NCBI RefSeq assembly: GCF_001499675.1
Contig: NZ_LN609303.1
Location: 97,208-161,207 of the forward strand
Source: Acetobacter ghanensis
GTDB taxonomy: Bacteria; Pseudomonadota; Alphaproteobacteria; Acetobacterales; Acetobacteraceae
DNA length: 64,000 bases
Direction of reading: 5' to 3'
Shown: piece after piece, positions 45,699 through 56,157 of the stretch
How positions within the stretch are numbered: position 1 is the first letter of the stretch
Layout of the letters: each line of letters starts with the position of its first letter
Notes under the pieces: generated by a model
Seen by the model: only the letters and a program-made list of their open reading frames with translations
Database searches by the model: none
Told to the model about the DNA's origin: nothing
Program-made: the position numbers and the translations under genes

Positions 45699-47211
45699 GG
45701 CGGCTGTCCCTTCGCAGGATGTCATACCGCCCTGTATCGGCGCACGGTTCGTGTTCGAGCACCAGGGCCTGTGGGGCATCGAGCCGGGGAACCACGGTTC
45801 TCTTGGCATCGATCAGGCGATGAAGCGTATTGAGAACATGGGTCTTGGTCGCCACGCCGTCTTCAAGTGCCAGTTCAACCGCGCAGAGGACAGCCTGCTC
45901 ATCATGCTGCAGCACAAGGGCCAGGATTTCAGCCATTTCCCGGTCGCCTCCAGGGCGCCTGAGCAGTTGATCCTGCAGGGTCCGGAAGGCGGCTGGCAAT
46001 TCGGTAAACGGCGCGCCATTGCGTAGGGCGCCCGGTTTGCGCTGGATGACCGCCAGATAATGCCGCCAGTCATACACCGTGCGGCCTGGCACACCATGCG
46101 AACGCGTGATGATCCGGTCATGCACGCACAGAACTTGCCCTTCGGCGATAATGCGCAGCTTGTCAGGATAAACCCGCAGGCTGACCGGACGATTGGCAAA
46201 GGAGGCCGGCACGCTGTAGCGGTTGCCTTCGAACTGGATCAGGCAGGTTGGTGAGACGCGCTTGGTCTGTTCGACAAACCCGTCAAAGGGACGCCCCGGC
46301 ACCATGAGGTGGGGACGTTCGCTTGCATGGACCTCGGAGACGCTACACGGCAATCCAGCATGCCGCAGCCGTTCCCAACGGTCCAGGCAGCGGGCTTCCA
46401 GCCAGGCATTCAGCGCCCCCAGATCGGGAAAGACGGGCAAATCCTGCCAGATCTGGCGCCGGGCATCCTGCACGGTCTTCTCGATCTGCCCTTTCTCCCA
46501 TCCGGCTGCCGGATTGCAGAAGGTCGGCTCGAACAGGTAATGGCTGGCCAGGGCCATGAAGCGCAGGTTGACCTGACGCGCCTTGCCCGACCCAATCCGG
46601 TCCACGGCCGTCTTCATGTTATCAAAAATACCCCGCCGCGGCACGCCACCGAGCACGCGGAAGGCCTCGGTAAGCGCATCAAAAAGCATCTCGTGGGTCT
46701 GTAGGGGATAGGCCCTGAGTATGAAGGCCCGGCTGAAGGACAGTTTGGTGTGGGCAACCTGCAGCTTGACGCGACGGTCGGCAATGACCGCCCAGTCCTC
46801 GCCCCAGTCGAACTGGAACGCTTCCCCGGGCTGGAAGCACAGGGGCACAAAAACACCCCGACCCGTTGTCTGGCGTGCCTGGTGCTGTTCGTGTTTCCAC
46901 TGCCGGATGAAAGCGGCCACCCGTCCGTAGGATCCATCATAACCCAGTGCCACAAGGTCTTCATGCAGTCGTCGCGCCGTGCGCCGATTCTTGCGGGGGC
47001 GAGCGGCTTCCAGGACCAGCCATCCCCTCAGCCTGTCAGCAAACGGGTCCAGTCGGCTGGGACGTTCGGGGACCTGGAACCGCGGTTCAATACTCTGTGC
47101 CCGGAGATATTTCCGGATCGTATTGCGTGACAGTCCCGTCCGGCGTTCGATCTCGCGGATCGGAAGATGATCCCGGCAGTGCCACCGGCGGATCACACTC
47201 AGAAGCTCCAT
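45688..47211 (-). CDS. istA: IS21 transposase IstA
   Basis: 507 residues from the ATG at 47211 ([11 protein letters not shown]). The frame is open to 47271, but the extra N-terminus is not IstA-like. Helix-turn-helix ([21 protein letters not shown]), then rve-type DDE core: [12 protein letters not shown] (Asp), [12 protein letters not shown] (Asp) and the later Glu near [15 protein letters not shown]. Complete. Confidence 0.94.
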   Translation of the reverse strand: MELLSVIRRWHCRDHLPIREIERRTGLSRNTIRKYLRAQSIEPRFQVPERPSRLDPFADRLRGWLVLEAARPRKNRRTARRLHEDLVALGYDGSYGRVAAFIRQWKHEQHQARQTTGRGVFVPLCFQPGEAFQFDWGEDWAVIADRRVKLQVAHTKLSFSRAFILRAYPLQTHEMLFDALTEAFRVLGGVPRRGIFDNMKTAVDRIGSGKARQVNLRFMALASHYLFEPTFCNPAAGWEKGQIEKTVQDARRQIWQDLPVFPDLGALNAWLEARCLDRWERLRHAGLPCSVSEVHASERPHLMVPGRPFDGFVEQTKRVSPTCLIQFEGNRYSVPASFANRPVSLRVYPDKLRIIAEGQVLCVHDRIITRSHGVPGRTVYDWRHYLAVIQRKPGALRNGAPFTELPAAFRTLQDQLLRRPGGDREMAEILALVLQHDEQAVLCAVELALEDGVATKTHVLNTLHRLIDAKRTVVPRLDAPQALVLEHEPCADTGRYDILRRDSRHAS

Positions 47212-47308
47212 GTCAATCACTCCAAAACCCCCCCAGCAGATGATGCCGGGGAGTGTGAAGGCATGGGTCAAATCTCGATGAAAATTTCCGCCCTACCCGG
47301 GTCAGTTC

Positions 47309-48151
47309 TCAGTGAAAATCAACACATCGTAGTTTACTCACGAAATGTCTGAGATGATCTGCAATGAAACTGGCTATAAAATAATAACTGTGATCGTAAT
47401 CAGGACGAAGATTCAGAATGAGTTCCTGCCCTGCGTTCTGTGCGGCTGCCTGGAACAGTTGTGGCCTGAGTTGTTCTTTCAGAAATTGATCTGCCAAACC
47501 CTGATCTATCAGGACAGGCAGTCTTTCCGTCGCTGTCCGCACAAGTTCAAGCGGATCATAGGCCGCCCAACTGGCACGATCCGGACCAAGATAAGCGCTG
47601 AACGCTTTTTCACCCCATGGCACCTGCGTTGGCGCCACAATGGGTGAAAAGGCTGATACAGAACGATAGCGACCAGGATTACGCAGCGCGATCATGATGG
47701 CGCCAAACCCACCCATCGAATGTCCCGCAATCCCTCGCTGCTGCGTAACCGGAAAATGCGCCTCAATCAGCGCAGGAAGTTCCGTGACGACGTAATCATA
47801 CATCCGATAATGCGCAGCCCACGGCTCCTGCGTCGCATTGATGTAAAATCCAGCGCCCTGACCAAGATCGTAAGCATCGTCATCAGCCACCTCCACGCCC
47901 CGTGGACTGGTATCTGGCGCGACAATAGCGATACCCAGTTCCGCAGCCACGCGTTGCGCACCAGCCTTGCCAATGAAATTCTGCTCTGTGCATGTCAGAC
48001 CGGAGAGCCAGTAAAGAACCGGAACCTTTTCAGTTTTTGCCTGTGGCGGCAGGTAAATCGCGAAGTTTGCTTTCACACCCAATGACACGGACTTGTGTCG
48101 CCAGACTTCCTGCACGCCCCCGAAAGAGGCGTGCGTTTCCTTGCGTTCCAT
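47309..48151 (-). CDS. fghA: S-formylglutathione hydrolase (copy 2), C-terminus rewritten by IS21
   Basis: Starts at the ATG at 48151 (MERKETHASFGGVQEVWRHKS). Catalytic Ser in GHSMGGFGAIM and His in DYDHSYYFIASFIADH are retained. IS21 entered a few codons before the original stop, so the end now reads FVSKLRCVDFH from IS DNA. As the catalytic residues are upstream, activity may survive. Last gene of the frmR-frmA-VOC-fghA operon. Confidence 0.9.
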   Translation of the reverse strand: MERKETHASFGGVQEVWRHKSVSLGVKANFAIYLPPQAKTEKVPVLYWLSGLTCTEQNFIGKAGAQRVAAELGIAIVAPDTSPRGVEVADDDAYDLGQGAGFYINATQEPWAAHYRMYDYVVTELPALIEAHFPVTQQRGIAGHSMGGFGAIMIALRNPGRYRSVSAFSPIVAPTQVPWGEKAFSAYLGPDRASWAAYDPLELVRTATERLPVLIDQGLADQFLKEQLRPQLFQAAAQNAGQELILNLRPDYDHSYYFIASFIADHLRHFVSKLRCVDFH

Positions 48152-48175
48152 GGCTCTCACTGCCTTTTGCGCACG

Positions 48176-48577
48176 TCAGTTACCGTCCGTGAAGGTATAA
48201 CTACAGATCTTGTTTCCTGCCGGATCGCGGAGATAGGCGGCATAAGCACCTGGTAGATGGCTTCGCGGGCCGGGTGCGCCTTCATCGGTTCCTCCATTGG
48301 CAAGACCTGCGGCATGAAAAGCATCCACTTCGGCGGGTGTCGCTGCTGCAAAACCGATGGTGACACCGTTGCTTGAGGGCGCCTCACCGTTGCCAGGACG
48401 CGCAATGATGAACGCTGGTTTCTCGCGGCCATACAGAATCCACCCATGCCCGAACGGCCCCAGGTTTTTTATACCCAGAGCCGCAAGCGCAGCATCATAG
48501 AATTTCGCGGATACCGCGGTATCCACCGCCCCGAGAAAAACGTGAGAGAAAACACCGTCACCGGAAATAACTGCCAT
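48176..48577 (-). CDS. VOC-family protein of the formaldehyde operon (copy 2)
   Basis: 133 residues, start motif MAVISGDGVFSHVFLGAVD, ending LRDPAGNKICSYTF. Homologous to 7499-7897, with the same position between frmA and fghA. The second half carries GPRSHLPGAYAAYLRD, shared with copy 1. Role in formaldehyde handling is inferred only from conserved neighbourhood. Confidence 0.87.
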   Translation of the reverse strand: MAVISGDGVFSHVFLGAVDTAVSAKFYDAALAALGIKNLGPFGHGWILYGREKPAFIIARPGNGEAPSSNGVTIGFAAATPAEVDAFHAAGLANGGTDEGAPGPRSHLPGAYAAYLRDPAGNKICSYTFTDGN

Positions 48578-48636
48578 GATCGTTCTCCTGTAATTTCCAA
48601 CCGTTGGAAAAGATATTGAGTCGTGAAATCCCGCTC

Positions 48637-50063
<1,427 letters not shown>

Positions 50064-50081
50064 GAAACGCTTACTCCAAAT

Positions 50082-50121
50082 ATACTGCCCTTGAGTATAC
50101 TTTCATACTATGGGGCAGTAT
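50082..50121 (-). promoter_or_regulatory. Tandem FrmR operator candidates
   Basis: Two 17-bp dyads of identical design, ATACT-N7-AGTAT, at 50082-50098 (core GCCCTTG) and 50105-50121 (core ATGGGGC), 6 bp apart and 19 bp before frmR. A/T-rich arms around a G/C tract are the usual CsoR-family operator form. A promoter for the operon must overlap them. Confidence 0.75.
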
Positions 50122-50424
50122 AAAAGCATATAAGGACGTGTTTATCATACGATCCGATCAAAATTCCGTAACGCTGAAATTTTCACCGTAACGTCCATTG
50201 GGGGACTGCCTGTGTCTTGGAATCATTCAATAGGTGTAATCAGTGAAATCCAGACAAGCTCTACAACGAGGCTTTGAAGCGCTGATGTCCGCTATTTGAC
50301 AAATAATCTTGTGGTCCAAACGACCGAGATGAGGGCGATTGCAGCCTGTCCGCAATGTTTCCACTGAGCGGACAGGCAGGTTAAGGTGGCCAGTCGGAAA
50401 ACAATCCCCGGCCTACGGGGGCGT
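50122..50424. other. Intergenic between frmR promoter and mobilisation genes
   Basis: No gene, repeat or clear terminator was found. It separates the formaldehyde operon from the relaxase operon, whose last gene ends at 50425. Confidence 0.5.
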
Positions 50425-50739
50425 TTATCCAGCCCAGCCATGTAACCCTTTCCACGCCTCGTTCAACAGGCGCCCGGCAACAGCCCGATCTGACGCGGAG
50501 CCTTCCAGTGCCGGGTGTCGCAGAACAGCATAGTAGATCTCGCGCATGTCCTCTATGGTCGCATCATCGCGCATCCATCCGCAGGCGCGTAACTGATTGA
50601 TGACCTGCCGGTTCAACTCGGCATGCCTAGCCCGGAACGCCTCATAAGCCTCCTGAGTGTCCAGCTGCTCCGCCTCCCGTTCGACATGAATAAGGGGCAA
50701 CGCCCGCGCTACGATTTCTTCCACCAGCGGGTTACTCAT
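50425..50739 (-). CDS. Small helical protein downstream of the relaxase
   Basis: 104 residues, helical and charged (VEREAEQLDTQEAYEAFRARHAELNRQVINQL; DDATIEDMREIYYAVLRHPAL), no signal peptide. Its ATG overlaps the relaxase stop, so it is co-translated. A relaxosome or coupling accessory role is inferred from position. Family not recognised. Confidence 0.65.
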   Translation of the reverse strand: MSNPLVEEIVARALPLIHVEREAEQLDTQEAYEAFRARHAELNRQVINQLRACGWMRDDATIEDMREIYYAVLRHPALEGSASDRAVAGRLLNEAWKGLHGWAG

Positions 50740-53700
50740 GAATCCACTCCCATATCCGTTGAAGGCCGCACCACACGGCCCTTAGAGCTGTTCGGTGCTG
50801 GCGTTTGTGTCCTGTCCTGAAACATATCTTTTTCAGTACCCCGCGCAGCAAGTCTGTTAGCCCGTTCCGCCGCATCCTGCGCGATCAACGCCTGACGCCT
50901 GAGATTGCGGCCCAGATCGTCCCACCGCTCAGCGGGAACTTTGCGCAACGACACAGATGCAGCCCGGCTCCGTGCGCGTTCCCCGGGCTGCTGCTCAGTT
51001 TCTTCAATCTCTTCCCGTCCCCTCTCACGACGGATCCACTCGATTTGTCCCTGCCTGACCTTCATTTCCTCGCCCGTCAGATCAATTGCGACGGACTTGT
51101 AAGGGTGCTTGCCCATGTCACCCGCTACACGGTTCAGCAGATCCTCATACGTTACCGGGGTCTTATCACCCAGAGGCCTCGAAAACGTCTCAGCCTCCCT
51201 CACAGACGCTTCGCCAACCATTGTCCATGACGCATGGACATGCCGGCTTTCCGCGACATAGGCCGTAAACCCCGTCATCGACGAACTACCCCGTGGCAGC
51301 GCATTAATATGCTCGTCCGATGTCGCCCCCTGTGCCGCATCAATCGTCATCGCATGACCAAAACCGAGGGAAATACGCCCGGTCTCCCGATCGGCTAAGG
51401 AATCCCATGGGACGAACCCCTCAGTGCCCGCGCGGTTCTTGAGAATAAGGCCGTGATCCGTCCATCCCATAACATCAACAAAATCACCATTTGAACCCAG
51501 TTCCAACCACCGCGACCCATAGGCTCGTTGGGCACGACAGCGCACCTTGCTGAAAAGCCGCAACCGGTCACCAACAGCAATCGGGAGATCATAACTCTCG
51601 CCCCGTTGGTCAATCGCGGCCCGAACGATTTCTTCCTTCCCGACCTCTCCGCGTTCACGCAGGCGCTCACGCACTGCCATGCTGAGCGCCATGACGTCCT
51701 CATTCGTGGGAGCGGACATCGTAATCCCGCGCTTACTCCCGGCAGCGCGAAGCATGTCCCGGCGCTTGAGGTAGAACTCCGCAATATGTGCGACAACCTG
51801 CGCGTGATCACCGCCGACCAGGCTGAACGTCCCATCCGCCCGCTTAAGGTCTATCGCCTTGCGGGCGCGCTGCGCATCCTCGGCGTTCTGCTCCTCCTCA
51901 GACTTCGTCATGTCGCGCCCCGTGCCACGAAACAGACCCGCGATCATCCGGCCGCGCTCGGTTTTCTGGCGGATGGTACTCACCAGCTCAAACCGGACAC
52001 CCGCGGGAACCGAACGCATCATCAGCTCCACGCTGTCACCCGCTTCAATAGCCTGCGCCTGCTCACGGTCCGCGATGATCCGCATGGAAAAGCCCACCTC
52101 TTTCTGCAGCCGCAGGAGCTTGAGCATCTGGATTGGGGCGATCTGGCTGCCCTCGTCTATGATGAGAACCGAGTTGGGTGCAATCGCCACCCGGCCCGCC
52201 TCGATCTCACGCAAAAGCGGAGACAGTGCGACCGTGCGCTCCACCCCCGCATCCTTGAGCGCATCCGCCTGTCGCCAGGCCATGGCAGTGCCGATGACCT
52301 GTCGCCCTTCCTCCTTCCAAGCTGTGACCAATGGTGACAGAAGCGCCGTCTTTCCCGCCCCCGCTGCCCCAGTCAGAAAGCCAAGCCGCCCCGAAAACCC
52401 CAAGCCATAAATGGCCGCCAGCTGGGCGCGGCCATGATCCGGCTCACGGTCAAAATCCAGGCCGGACGCCTCAATCGCCTTTTGCAGAGCCTCCCGCGAC
52501 AACGCCCCGTCCGTATCGCGCGCCGCCAGCGCCACCAGCTCAGAGAACTCTTTCTCCACGCTAATCTGGAACTTGGAGGTAACACGCTTACGCCCGTGTA
52601 TCGTTTCCACAACAAGATCCGTCTGCTCCCCTTCCAGCACGATGCCCCGTTGCAAAATCATGTCGCGGACATGGTCCATGTCGCCAGCCTCATGGATGCC
52701 CGCCGCAATCAGGCCGTGCGCCGCGTGCATCCTCAAAACGTCCAGATCGAGAACCGCACTGCTCTTGAAGTCTTCCGCGGCCAGCCGCGCCGCAATCGCG
52801 TAGGCTTCCTCAAACCGTTCAGCATCGGTCTTCGTCGCATACACGGCATCCGTCAGCGAGGTTGTGTGCTTCCAGCCCAGCTCGTCTGCCTGCTCTCGCC
52901 AGATCTCGCGGTCGTTGCTCCCGGTATATTTCTTCGCCCGGTAAGCCAGATTGGCCTGATGCAGAACCTTGAATTTCTGGTCGGCCGACATCGTCTTCCA
53001 GTCACCACCCTGTCGCGCGACAAAGGCCTTCGCCTGCTTTTCGGCCTGCTTGCTCCGTTTAGAGAACGCCTCGCAGACCTCTTTGGGGATGTCGTCAATA
53101 ACGATCGCCCGGCCTCGAGCATCAATGCTGACCTTGATCCCCAGTTCGCGGAGCAGCTGAGCGAGCTGTGCCTGAAAGTAGGCCCCGAAAATATGGGGCA
53201 TCGTTTTCGTGATCCGGGCGGAATCCAGAGAGCCGACGTGTCCGTCCGCCGTGGCCACCATGTTCAACAGGATGTTATGAATATGGGCCTGCGGATCACC
53301 GGGCACTGGAATTTCGACCGAAGCCGTGGGGCCAGACGCACCATCCTGTATCTGCATGGCTGGGCGGGCCGCGTAGTGTCGGAAGGACACCCAACCAACC
53401 TCGCCCTGCTCGTCGATCTGCACGCCGTTCACCATCCGTCGTGCCCAACCCAGCTCCGCCGCTATCAGCCTGAGTGCCCGATCATTCGCCGTATGGATGG
53501 CGTGCCAGATCAGCGCCTGCTCGGCTTTCGTAGACGCAAACTCAGCGGCAAGCGTGACGGACTTGTCGGGCGAAGCCGTAAAATCAAACCCAGAGATCGT
53601 GCGTTTGCGGCCACCCGCTTTCCGGCCCGCCTGTTTGGTCGTCTTGTCACCCTCAATGTCGTGCCATTCCTCGCCAGTATCGGCACGCTTGGCTTCGAAC

Positions 53701-53957
53701 AGGTTGCAGAGTGCTTCGTCCGAGGGCGGAGCCGTTAGATCAATGCCGAGTGCGCGGGCTGCAAGCGGGCCAATGTCAGGCCCCCAGTCGCCACGCCCTT
53801 CCCGGCCAGTATAGTAGTTGTTGAGACGGCCGCCCTTTTCCTGACCGCTGCCCGGCGACGCTTCAGCCCCGGGCACCGCATCCATCTGATGCTCGCGCAA
53901 GTAGGCCATGATAAGCTTCCCCGCCCCATCGGCCGAGAGCTTACGGAACGTCATCAT
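50736..53957 (-). CDS. MobF-family conjugative relaxase/helicase (TrwC/TraI-like)
   Basis: 1073 residues. N-terminal relaxase domain with tandem Tyr48-Tyr49 (LNNYYTGREG), SGFDFTASPDKSVTLAAEFA, and the metal-binding motif HIHN around residues 225-228 (DPQAHIHNILLNM). C-terminal SF1 helicase: Walker A GAAGAGKTALL near 535, Walker B VLIIDEGSQ, and the late motif MTIDAAQGATSDEHI. It nicks oriT, stays linked to the 5' end and unwinds the transferred strand. First residues MMTFRKLSADG fit the TrwC N-terminus. Overlaps both neighbours by four bases. Confidence 0.95.
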   Translation of the reverse strand: MMTFRKLSADGAGKLIMAYLREHQMDAVPGAEASPGSGQEKGGRLNNYYTGREGRGDWGPDIGPLAARALGIDLTAPPSDEALCNLFEAKRADTGEEWHDIEGDKTTKQAGRKAGGRKRTISGFDFTASPDKSVTLAAEFASTKAEQALIWHAIHTANDRALRLIAAELGWARRMVNGVQIDEQGEVGWVSFRHYAARPAMQIQDGASGPTASVEIPVPGDPQAHIHNILLNMVATADGHVGSLDSARITKTMPHIFGAYFQAQLAQLLRELGIKVSIDARGRAIVIDDIPKEVCEAFSKRSKQAEKQAKAFVARQGGDWKTMSADQKFKVLHQANLAYRAKKYTGSNDREIWREQADELGWKHTTSLTDAVYATKTDAERFEEAYAIAARLAAEDFKSSAVLDLDVLRMHAAHGLIAAGIHEAGDMDHVRDMILQRGIVLEGEQTDLVVETIHGRKRVTSKFQISVEKEFSELVALAARDTDGALSREALQKAIEASGLDFDREPDHGRAQLAAIYGLGFSGRLGFLTGAAGAGKTALLSPLVTAWKEEGRQVIGTAMAWRQADALKDAGVERTVALSPLLREIEAGRVAIAPNSVLIIDEGSQIAPIQMLKLLRLQKEVGFSMRIIADREQAQAIEAGDSVELMMRSVPAGVRFELVSTIRQKTERGRMIAGLFRGTGRDMTKSEEEQNAEDAQRARKAIDLKRADGTFSLVGGDHAQVVAHIAEFYLKRRDMLRAAGSKRGITMSAPTNEDVMALSMAVRERLRERGEVGKEEIVRAAIDQRGESYDLPIAVGDRLRLFSKVRCRAQRAYGSRWLELGSNGDFVDVMGWTDHGLILKNRAGTEGFVPWDSLADRETGRISLGFGHAMTIDAAQGATSDEHINALPRGSSSMTGFTAYVAESRHVHASWTMVGEASVREAETFSRPLGDKTPVTYEDLLNRVAGDMGKHPYKSVAIDLTGEEMKVRQGQIEWIRRERGREEIEETEQQPGERARSRAASVSLRKVPAERWDDLGRNLRRQALIAQDAAERANRLAARGTEKDMFQDRTQTPAPNSSKGRVVRPSTDMGVDS

Positions 53958-54214
53958 GACGTGACCCCCATTTTGGAGACCAGCGTCTGGACTGCAGACT
54001 GCATCTGAACAGTGGCCTGTGTCTGGGCCGCGACACTCTCCGCCAGAGCTTCCAGCGCTTTGGCAAGGCGGTTGCCCTCATCGTCATCAGGGGGCGTCAG
54101 CAGCCCGATAATCGTAGTGATACCTTTTGTCGTCTGCTCCGCCTGGGTCTGCAGAAGCATCAGAGTCTTTGTGTGTGCCTGCAGCGTGTCGCGCAGCTGC
54201 GCTATCTCGGACAT
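53954..54214 (-). CDS. Small coiled-coil protein upstream of the relaxase
   Basis: 86 residues: MSEIAQLRDTLQAHTKTLML, LLTPPDDDEGNRL, AKALEALAESVAAQTQATVQMQ. Alternating helical and coiled-coil character without DNA-binding motif. Stop overlaps the relaxase ATG. Probably an oriT/relaxosome accessory protein, which is inferred. A GTTGTGACGC copy lies upstream at 54260-54269. Confidence 0.65.
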   Translation of the reverse strand: MSEIAQLRDTLQAHTKTLMLLQTQAEQTTKGITTIIGLLTPPDDDEGNRLAKALEALAESVAAQTQATVQMQSAVQTLVSKMGVTS

Positions 54215-54295
54215 CAGTCTGTTCTCCGTTGTAAAGCGGAGAACAGAATCACACAGATGGTTGTGACGCCTGTTCGCGAAACCTGATTGGCCGCA

Positions 54296-54661
54296 CTACT
54301 GCCCGGGCGGGCAGCCGTCGCGCAATGACGACGACAACACCGCCACAACCTGCATGACCGCTTCCCGATGCTCTGCGGGCAGAGTACCGATCCGCTGGGC
54401 ATCGGCCGCTTCAATCGTCGCGATCTTCGCCGTGCGTACCATGGACGGGGCAGGAAGACCGGCAGCCCTGAAATCGTCGATGTCGATATCGTCCGCCCAC
54501 CGCCTGTGAGAGGACGACGTAACCATCAGCACCCAGAGCAGATCAGGCGCACCGGCAGACTGCACCACCCGCACAACAAGTGCCGGGCGATGCTGCCGGA
54601 CGGGACGATTTGTATAGGGAAACGGAACCTTGAGCAGGTCCCAGACCTCAAAGCCCGGCAT
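54296..54661 (-). CDS. mazF: MazF/PemK-family RNase toxin
   Basis: 121 residues: FEVWDLLKVPFPYTNRPVRQHRPALVVRVV matches the MazF core (entry strand, PFP, then RPALVV), and VRTAKIATIEAADAQRIGTL matches the later conserved part. mRNA-cleaving toxin, overlapping the mazE stop by 14 bases. Provides post-segregational stability next to the mobilisation genes. Confidence 0.82.
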   Translation of the reverse strand: MPGFEVWDLLKVPFPYTNRPVRQHRPALVVRVVQSAGAPDLLWVLMVTSSSHRRWADDIDIDDFRAAGLPAPSMVRTAKIATIEAADAQRIGTLPAEHREAVMQVVAVLSSSLRDGCPPGQ

Positions 54662-54866
54662 AGGCGTGTTGATCGGCTACAGAATTCCACTCGCTGAATG
54701 TCGCGAAGGGATCATCCTGCTCTGCCGCTGCGGATACCCGGGTCAGGATGACCTGCCCGTTCTCCACGACGTAACCTATCTCGTCACCAGGCTGCAGGCC
54801 CAGTGTCGCACGGACAGCCTGCGGAATGGTCGTCTGGGACTTACTTGTGAGGCGGCTTCTGATCAT
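54648..54866 (-). CDS. mazE: MazE-type AbrB antitoxin
   Basis: 72 residues from the ATG at 54866 (MIRSRLTSKSQTTIPQAVR). The frame is open upstream, but the AbrB domain begins exactly here. AbrB fold ALGLQPGDEIGYVVENGQVILTR-like, then an acidic Trp/Phe tail (DDPFATFSEWNS) that would block MazF. Confidence 0.85.
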   Translation of the reverse strand: MIRSRLTSKSQTTIPQAVRATLGLQPGDEIGYVVENGQVILTRVSAAAEQDDPFATFSEWNSVADQHAYAGL

Positions 54867-55020
54867 GTCACCAAGGTAAGGAATTTCCTTGCCAACCGCA
54901 AGTGTTCTGTCGCCAGCACGACACCCACCGGCCCGAATAGCCCCACCATGATGCAAGGCGGCGGGGACCAGCAACACGCCATCAGCACGATTAGCGATTG
55001 CTCTTTAACCGAATGGCTGA

Positions 55021-55052
55021 CGCGCCATAGGCGCGGCAAACGGAACGTTTGC
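55021..55052. promoter_or_regulatory. Adjacent perfect palindromes, candidate oriT or Stb operator
   Basis: CGCGCC-ATA-GGCGCG (55021-55035) is directly followed by GCAAACG-GAA-CGTTTGC (55036-55052). They lie in the gene-free 54867-55208 stretch between the mobF-side genes and the divergent Stb-like operon, the place of oriT in R388-type plasmids. Further right, 55151-55160 reads GTGTTATAGG, loosely like a MobF nick region (T/ATAG), but that match is weak. Confidence 0.45.
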
Positions 55053-55208
55053 ATTTGTATATGGAGAAATCTTTTTGGTGATGTTGAAGTGAAGTAGTCG
55101 TGAGGTAGAGCGCGAGCAAAGCTGATGCTTTATTGATGCGAAAGTGATGGCGTGTTATAGGGTGCGTGCGCGGTCACAGTTGAGCGCAGAGGACAGGGAA
55201 CGAGTAAA

Positions 55209-56066
55209 ATGTCGGCAACAGGCATCGGGATAGAAGGGGCACTGGAGGCGCTTGACGGCGCTGCTGGCGTCGCATCTGTACGGGCATGGATGGAGCGCCA
55301 TCGCGAGGCGTTGCTGGCACACCAAGACGGGCGCCGGATCAACTGGCGGGCGCTGTGCGATTGGTTCGCCTCGGTCGGATTGCTGAACGGCAAGGGTCAG
55401 ACGCCGAGCGTCCGCTGCGCCCAGCTGACTTGGTACCGGGTTGGGAAATGGCTTGAGCGACGGAATGAGCGCGCTGCGGAACGCGCTGCAGAAACCCTGC
55501 GCCTCGAAGCGGAACGCGAGAGCGAAAAAGCGGCTATTCAGGCGGAAATCCGCCAGCGCCGCGAGGCGGAAGCCGCCGAAAAGGCCGCCCTACGCGACAA
55601 GATGGAAAAGACAGAAAGGGCGGCGGCATGGCGGCGCCAGGAAGCCGCCCACGTGGCGGAACACAACCAGCGCATGGCGGCAGAAGCCGAAGCACGAAAG
55701 GCGCGGGCGGCCACTGTTGCCAATCCGCAGTCAACAGCAGGACACAATGCTGCCGCGCTGACTGGCGACACGCCACTCGTCACCCTTGATCTGCCTAAAA
55801 TCGTAGGGGTATCGTATCGCGCATATGAGCCGTTCGACCCCTCCCTACCGCCAGTTCGCAAAGGGGAAATCAACCCCCTGAGTGGGAACGCCTGGGAATT
55901 TGGCGACGATCTACCGGGCTATCCCAGCAAGCGGGGTTACGAATTCGAAGATGACTGGCTGAGAGATGTGGGGAGACTGCTGCGCGCTAGGCACAACACA
56001 ACCAGTTCCATGACCGAGGACGAAAAATTCGCCTTTCGTATCGCTCGTGGGAGAGGAAGACTCTGA
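55209..56066 (+). CDS. Coiled-coil protein opening the Stb-like operon
   Basis: 285 residues. N-terminal small folded region (RINWRALCDWFASVGLLNGKGQTPSVRCAQLTWYRVGKWLERR) that looks like a helix-turn-helix/DNA-binding unit. A ~100-residue charged coiled coil follows (EAERESEKAAIQAEIRQRREAEAAEKAAL), then a C-terminal domain (IVGVSYRAYEPFDPSLPPVRKGEINPL). It occupies the stbA position relative to relaxase and ATPase genes. Assigning it as a StbA analogue is inference; sequence identity was not recognised. Confidence 0.55.
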   Translation: MSATGIGIEGALEALDGAAGVASVRAWMERHREALLAHQDGRRINWRALCDWFASVGLLNGKGQTPSVRCAQLTWYRVGKWLERRNERAAERAAETLRLEAERESEKAAIQAEIRQRREAEAAEKAALRDKMEKTERAAAWRRQEAAHVAEHNQRMAAEAEARKARAATVANPQSTAGHNAAALTGDTPLVTLDLPKIVGVSYRAYEPFDPSLPPVRKGEINPLSGNAWEFGDDLPGYPSKRGYEFEDDWLRDVGRLLRARHNTTSSMTEDEKFAFRIARGRGRL

Positions 56067-56157
56067 ACCTTAAGCCTCTGCACAGCGTCACAACAGAATA
56101 AGCGACAATGGTGAGAGGCAGGCATTGTGCCCGTCTCTCATCAGAAGGTCTCATTCT

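Larger units (their letters stand above)
44833..47324 (-). mobile_element. IS21-family element, intact
   Basis: Ends TGTTGATTTTCACTGAGAAC at 44833 and the complement finishing at 47324. istA and istB are both complete. If the end is taken one base inward, ACAT flanks both sides (44830-44833, 47324-47327) as a 4-bp duplication. It inserted at the very 3' end of fghA copy 2. Three solo ends of the same type occur at 9171, 12332 and 21928. Confidence 0.93.

Noticed and set aside
54867..54977. Longer N-terminus for MazE
   Set aside because: The extra 37 residues are low-complexity and precede the AbrB domain, which begins at the internal ATG.
55151..55160. Exact MobF nick site
   Set aside because: Only the short TATAG core resembles R388; too weak to annotate as nic.
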